From the NCBI GenBank assembly GCA_024698075.1, contig JAILRP010000027.1:1-49362 (forward strand): a stretch of 49,362 nucleotides of DNA, written 5' to 3'. Shown piece after piece: positions 45,298 to 49,362 of the stretch; position 1 is the stretch's first letter; every line of letters starts with the position of its first letter. The notes beneath the pieces were generated by a model, which was not told the origin of the DNA, ran no database searches, and saw nothing but the letters and a program-made list of their open reading frames with translations. Made by a program: the position numbers and the translations under genes. This DNA is from Lachnospiraceae bacterium (GTDB taxonomy: Bacteria > Bacillota > Clostridia > Lachnospirales > Lachnospiraceae).

Positions 45298-46131
45298 ATG
45301 TCCAAAGGCAGGATCATAATAATTGTAATAGCATCCATCGGCGTGGTGGTATCCGCCGTGATGTTCGTAAAGAGCACCATAGAGTACAGGCAGGCCGAGG
45401 AGGAGTATGCCGGCCTCGAGCAGTACGTGACCGTCGGTGCGACGGAGGAAGCCCCCAAAGAGGAGGGCAGCACCCCCGCTCCATCGGAAGAGGGTGAGGC
45501 GGCGCCCGAAGAGGACAAGAAAGTCCTGACAAGGAACTACAACAGGGCTGATTTTCCGGATATATCCGTTGACCATGATGCACTCTCGAAGATCAACGCG
45601 AGCTATGTTTGCTGGCTGTATGCGCCCGGCGCCGACATCAACCATCCGGTCGTGCAGGGGACTGACAACGAGTTCTACCTCCACCACACGTTCGAAATGA
45701 AGAAGAACAGCTCCGGATGCGTATTTCTGGACCACGAGGTCGATCCGGCACTCACCAGCCGCAATACGTTCTTCTACGGGCACAACATGAAGAACGGAAC
45801 CATGTTCGGCCATCTCAAGAACTATATAAACAACAAGGCCGTTTATGACAAAAATCCGTATATTTACGTATTCAGGCCCGAAGGCATATACAGATACGAG
45901 ATCTTCTCGTACTATCTTGACCAGACGGATTCGAAAATGTACTATACCTGCAAGACCTTTAAAGAGTACAGGGCATATCTTCGCGAGGCGACAAAGCGGT
46001 CGGTCAGGGAGTGCACCGCAAAGTGCGATCCCGACACAAACATAGTCACACTCGTGACGTGCTCCGGAAGCGGGTCCAACAAGCAGAGATTTTTTGTCCA
46101 CGGAGTGTTTAAGGACTATTATCTTTACTGA
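45298..46131 (+). CDS. srtB: Class B sortase
   Basis: Membrane-anchored transpeptidase of 277 residues that joins surface proteins to the cell wall or to each other. A membrane helix (about 5-24) and an acidic linker precede the catalytic domain: YAPGADINHPVVQGTDNEFY and SSGCVFLDHEVDP are class B features; His about 162 (YGHNM), Cys about 255 (TLVTCSG) and Arg about 264 (KQRFF) form the active site. The GGDEF/EAL gene starts 17 bases after its stop. No sorting signal is seen in the complete surface proteins of the window. Confidence 0.93.
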   Translation: MSKGRIIIIVIASIGVVVSAVMFVKSTIEYRQAEEEYAGLEQYVTVGATEEAPKEEGSTPAPSEEGEAAPEEDKKVLTRNYNRADFPDISVDHDALSKINASYVCWLYAPGADINHPVVQGTDNEFYLHHTFEMKKNSSGCVFLDHEVDPALTSRNTFFYGHNMKNGTMFGHLKNYINNKAVYDKNPYIYVFRPEGIYRYEIFSYYLDQTDSKMYYTCKTFKEYRAYLREATKRSVRECTAKCDPDTNIVTLVTCSGSGSNKQRFFVHGVFKDYYLY

Positions 46132-46148
46132 CGGAAAGGAGAACCGGC

Positions 46149-47843
46149 ATGGACCGGACGAAAAGCACGGTTATTTCCGGACTTCGCAACAACACAATAC
46201 TGTTTCGGGTATGCATAGTGCTCTGCATCCTCGACCTCGGAACGAATGTGGTCCTGTCCGTTAAGCTGAGAGGGGCTGAGCTTCCAATCGGGGATATGAC
46301 GCTTCCTGCCGCATCCCTTAACGGATGCATCCAGGTCGTCCTGTGCCTTCTCGGCATCATAATGGTTCTCATTGACCACAAGAAGGGACTTGTCTGCTCA
46401 TATATCTTCCTCGGTCTCTCGGTCGCGGGTGCCATCAGGTCAGCTGTTGTATCGCATAACCTCATGACGGTTCCGGGACTGTTCAATGCCGTCGTCTTCA
46501 TAACCGCGATCACGCTCATATCGCGGCAGATTGGACGGAGCAGGATGATGGCGGTTACCGATACGGTCACCGGGCTTCGAAACAGATACGGCTTTGACCG
46601 TGACATAAACAGGATGATCTACCGCAATGAGAAGGGCTGCGTCGCATTCATACACCTCGATGGCTTCTGGCCCGTAAATGCCAATCTCGGCAGGCGCTAC
46701 GGCGATGAGCTCCTTGAGATCACGGCCGGGAGGATAACTCATGCCCTTGCAAAAAGGGGAAATGCGTACAAGACCGAGGGGGCCGAGTTTGCCCTGATAC
46801 TTCCCGAAAAATCCGAATGTACAAAGATCGCCGAAGATGTCATTAAGGCAGTCGAAGAGACAATAACGCTCAACAAGGACGGCGTTCCTTCTAACTGCTA
46901 CCTTTCCGCGACCGCAGGGCTCGCGGAGATCGCCGGCAGTGCTGAGGATGCGGATACGGTGATGAAGCATGCCGACATCGCAGTAAACTATGCGTTAAAA
47001 TCAGGCAGCAGCAAGGTCTGCATGTTCAATGATGAGATGAAGGCATTCATGGAGCGCCAGCTCTACATAGAGCGGCTCGTGAAGGAAAGCCTTCAGAACG
47101 GCTGGTTCTATCTCGTCTACCAGCCCCAGTATACGATCGACGACAGGAGGCTCCGCGGCTTTGAGACGCTCCTTCGCATGAACGTTCCCGGAGGGGAGAG
47201 GATCCCGCCCTCGGAGTTCATATCCATTGCCGAGATGTCCGACCTTGTGCTTGATATCGACAGCTTTGTCATCAGGCGCGCCATGGAGGAATTCCGCGAG
47301 ATATGCTACTCATCGGGCAACACGATAACAGTTGCCGTCAACATTTCGGCCAAGGACATAGCAAGGGCCGGCTTTGCGGACAGGCTCCTTTATATAATCA
47401 ATGACGTGAACTTCCCGCCAGAATGCCTTGAGATCGAGATAACCGAGTATTCATTTGCCGAAGAGGGCAGCCATACGATAGAGAACATAAAGCTCCTGCG
47501 TGACAACCAGATAATGATCGCGCTCGATGATTTCGGAACGGGCTACACGTCCCTCGGGCAGGTCATGAAGCTTCCGATAAACCTTGTCAAGATCGACAAG
47601 TCGCTGATCGACAACCTTGTCCGCAACGACATGAACATCGACTTCGTAAAATCAGTCATTTACATGGGCCATCTCATGGACGCCGAAGTCATCGCCGAGG
47701 GAGTCGAGCAGGACAGCCAGGTCGAGTGCCTCAGGGAGCTTGACTGCGACTTCATCCAGGGATTCATCTGGGGCAAGCCCATGGAATACGACGAGGCACG
47801 CGAGCTTGCAAACGAAGTGTACGACAGGCAGCAGCTTTCGTGA
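46149..47843 (+). CDS. Membrane GGDEF/EAL protein, likely c-di-GMP phosphodiesterase
   Basis: A 564-residue protein with four or five N-terminal membrane helices (to about 130), a GGDEF domain (137-290) and an EAL domain (310-555). The GGDEF signature reads EGAEF, so the cyclase is probably inactive. The EAL domain keeps its metal and base residues: ETL at the EAL position, NISAKD, EITE, LDDFGTGYTS, KIDKS, AEGVEQ and QGF, which suggests cyclic di-GMP hydrolysis. It is preceded by AAAGGAG and follows srtB by 17 bases, so the two are probably co-transcribed. Confidence 0.9.
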   Translation: MDRTKSTVISGLRNNTILFRVCIVLCILDLGTNVVLSVKLRGAELPIGDMTLPAASLNGCIQVVLCLLGIIMVLIDHKKGLVCSYIFLGLSVAGAIRSAVVSHNLMTVPGLFNAVVFITAITLISRQIGRSRMMAVTDTVTGLRNRYGFDRDINRMIYRNEKGCVAFIHLDGFWPVNANLGRRYGDELLEITAGRITHALAKRGNAYKTEGAEFALILPEKSECTKIAEDVIKAVEETITLNKDGVPSNCYLSATAGLAEIAGSAEDADTVMKHADIAVNYALKSGSSKVCMFNDEMKAFMERQLYIERLVKESLQNGWFYLVYQPQYTIDDRRLRGFETLLRMNVPGGERIPPSEFISIAEMSDLVLDIDSFVIRRAMEEFREICYSSGNTITVAVNISAKDIARAGFADRLLYIINDVNFPPECLEIEITEYSFAEEGSHTIENIKLLRDNQIMIALDDFGTGYTSLGQVMKLPINLVKIDKSLIDNLVRNDMNIDFVKSVIYMGHLMDAEVIAEGVEQDSQVECLRELDCDFIQGFIWGKPMEYDEARELANEVYDRQQLS

Positions 47844-47900
47844 CAGGGGCCAAAAGCCCGTAAAATAAGCGTTCCTGAAGAATATACGTCATTATGCACA

Positions 47901-47934
47901 ATTATCACCAATATATTTTGGTGATAATTTTTTT
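47901..47934 (+). terminator. Intrinsic terminator of the srtB-GGDEF/EAL unit
   Basis: ATTATCACCAA and TTGGTGATAAT form eleven perfect pairs around a six-base loop, followed by seven T. Confidence 0.95.
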
Positions 47935-48088
47935 GCTAAAATCACATTGTAATGAACCTTTTTTCCGCCCGCAAAAGTCTTAATATTTGAATGGGTAAGG
48001 GGATACTATACCTATGCCCATATATTATGCATATATCAGGAAAAGGATTGCAGAGGAAACTGCAGAAGGAACAAAAAGGAGAATGGTT

Positions 48089-49362
48089 ATGAAGAAGAGG
48101 AATTGGATCAAGACTACTATCGCGATGATAACGCTCATCGCAACGGTACTCGAGACGGGATTCTCTACCGTTTCAACAATGGCAGCCGAGATCACTACCG
48201 AAGACGGCATCGTGGTCAATACCGATGCACTCGGTGAGGCTTCTGAGGCAGAGGATGCTGATGACGGCCTTCAGATCGAAGTCGTTCCGGACGATGCTTC
48301 CGGTGAAGGCTCAGACGCAGCCGCAGAGACTGCAGAGCCTGAAGAGGATGAAGAGGAGGAAGCCGTAACAGAAGACGGCGGATCCGTCGAGGCATCTTCT
48401 GAGGATGCAGAGGCTGAGGATACGGAGACTGAGGATACGGAGACTGAGGAGACTGAGGAAACCGAGGATTTCCAGGAATCTGAGGAAGCCGCAGAGGAAG
48501 AGGAAGTCTATGAAGAGGCTCCCGAGCTCAAGAACGGCACCCTTAACCTTTCGGATACAGGCATAACGGGATCCGGCTATAAAGAGATCTCAGTCTATGT
48601 TGATACGGATAAGCTTGCCAAGAAGGATACGTTCAGGATTGAGTTCTCCGGACCTGCAACCGCTTCCTACAATCCGGTCATCAACGAAGATCTTGACAAG
48701 ACGAACGGCGGAAGATATGACTTCGAAGGCCTCGAAGGCGGTGAGTTCACCGTGCGTGCAAGTGCTTCCGATAATGTTATCCTTTCCTATAAATATAATG
48801 AAGACGGATATCCGATGATCGACGTTGAGAGCAAGCCTTCTGAAGGAACACTCGATGCGACAACTTTAAAAGGTGCGGATGATTCCGAGATAAGCGCCAT
48901 TAGGGGCGAAGGCTATGACAACGTTGAGATCAGATTCAATACAGAGGGACTTTCCGATAAGGCGAAGTTCGCATTCTTCGTTGAAAGCGAAGCCGATGCA
49001 ACGGTTGACGGCAAGGATGCTAAGGAAGGCATTACAGGTCTTTCCTCAGATACTAAGTTGCTCACAATTGATAATCTCGAAGGCGAAAGCTTCAATGCAT
49101 ATGTACTTGCAGACGGAGACAAAGAAATCGATGCTAAGGCCGAGGTAGATGGCGGCGAAGCTACGATCAATGTCAAGGACGTTGCAGTAAAGCGCGAATA
49201 TAAATATGAGGATTCAAAGGCAAAAGTTACGGCAACATTGGAGAAGGCCGATGCCATCCCCGATGATGCCTATTTCTGCGTAACACCTCTTACGGAAGAA
49301 GAGGCAGAGAAGTACCTTGAAGTTCTGAACAGCGAGAGAGAAGACGGAACACCGGAATATAC
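48089..49362 (+). CDS. Large acidic secreted surface protein, 3' end outside the window
   Basis: The open frame runs off the window with at least 424 residues. The start at ATG 48089 lies seven bases after AAAGGAG; an ATG at 48083 is too close to it. A signal peptide (MKKRNWIKTTIAMITLIA, cleavage near MAA-EI) is followed by a very acidic Glu/Asp/Thr region (to about 150) with tandem ETEDTETE-like units. Then two homologous beta modules follow: the first with GYKEISVYVDTDKLAKKDTF and the second with GYDNVEIRFNTEGLSDKAKF, each closing with an L-E-G-G/E-x-F segment, then a third, different region (KVTATLEKADAIPDDAYFCV). It may be a sortase substrate, but its C-terminus is not visible. Function unknown. 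Confidence 0.85.
   Translation, partial: MKKRNWIKTTIAMITLIATVLETGFSTVSTMAAEITTEDGIVVNTDALGEASEAEDADDGLQIEVVPDDASGEGSDAAAETAEPEEDEEEEAVTEDGGSVEASSEDAEAEDTETEDTETEETEETEDFQESEEAAEEEEVYEEAPELKNGTLNLSDTGITGSGYKEISVYVDTDKLAKKDTFRIEFSGPATASYNPVINEDLDKTNGGRYDFEGLEGGEFTVRASASDNVILSYKYNEDGYPMIDVESKPSEGTLDATTLKGADDSEISAIRGEGYDNVEIRFNTEGLSDKAKFAFFVESEADATVDGKDAKEGITGLSSDTKLLTIDNLEGESFNAYVLADGDKEIDAKAEVDGGEATINVKDVAVKREYKYEDSKAKVTATLEKADAIPDDAYFCVTPLTEEEAEKYLEVLNSEREDGTPEY

Overview
The window looks like a chromosomal segment of a Clostridia-type Bacillota, most plausibly a Lachnospiraceae member. Reasons: class A RNase P RNA, strong AGGAGG-type ribosome binding sites, Gram-positive LexA boxes (GAAC-N4-GTTC), RNase Y, RecX, an unfused PyrB/PyrI pair, a class B sortase, a family II CBS-type pyrophosphatase, and very large secreted proteins built from BspA-type leucine-rich, InlB-type, Big_2-type and related beta-repeat modules. 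G+C looks close to half by eye. No species assignment is possible from the sequence alone.

Layout. 1-3735: 3' part of rnpB, a hybrid sensor kinase and proA. 3780-3915: a long inverted repeat between convergent units. 3952-6048 (minus): pyrI, pyrB and a nitroreductase. 6390-11870: an Rpn/PDDEXK-like protein and a giant leucine-rich-repeat surface protein flanked by near-identical terminators. 12011-15875: a small PH-domain protein followed by the folate operon folC, an HD-domain phosphohydrolase, folP and a fused folB-folK. 15843-19752: a DUF5050-like membrane protein (minus), a lipoprotein amidase and an NSS-family sodium symporter. 20128-21946: SOS-controlled recA and recX. 22113-27848: a giant papain-like surface protease. 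27988-30895: rny, then the pyrophosphatase (minus). 31035-34629: a small secreted helical protein (minus), an M15 peptidase lipoprotein, thrH with an overlapping metallo-hydrolase, and a hemolysin III membrane protein (minus). 34798-38516: type Ic aminotransferase with an overlapping NUDIX hydrolase, xerD, and a PHP histidinol phosphatase (minus). 38684-42018: the glycolytic run gap, pgk, tpiA. 42279-49362: a surface and signalling block with a transglutaminase-like surface protein, sortase B, a GGDEF/EAL protein, and the 5' part of another large acidic surface protein that runs off the window.

Two themes stand out. First, three secreted proteins with different heads (leucine-rich repeats, papain protease, transglutaminase) end in the same family of C-terminal beta modules and stop right after the last module, with no LPXTG signal; in two of them the last two modules match each other in order. 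This suggests a shared way of display on the cell surface. Second, intergenic DNA is rich in palindromic units: a REP-like family with core GGGGACGGAGTCAG (six copies), one 73-bp near-complete palindrome of a second family before pgk, a duplicated 48-bp hairpin unit between pgk and tpiA, a 136-bp imperfect palindrome after proA, and three stem-loops before xerD. Some have become part of genes: one REP copy supplies the last codons and stop of recX, and the first 48-bp unit supplies the pgk stop. No CRISPR array, tRNA, rRNA or complete insertion sequence was seen.
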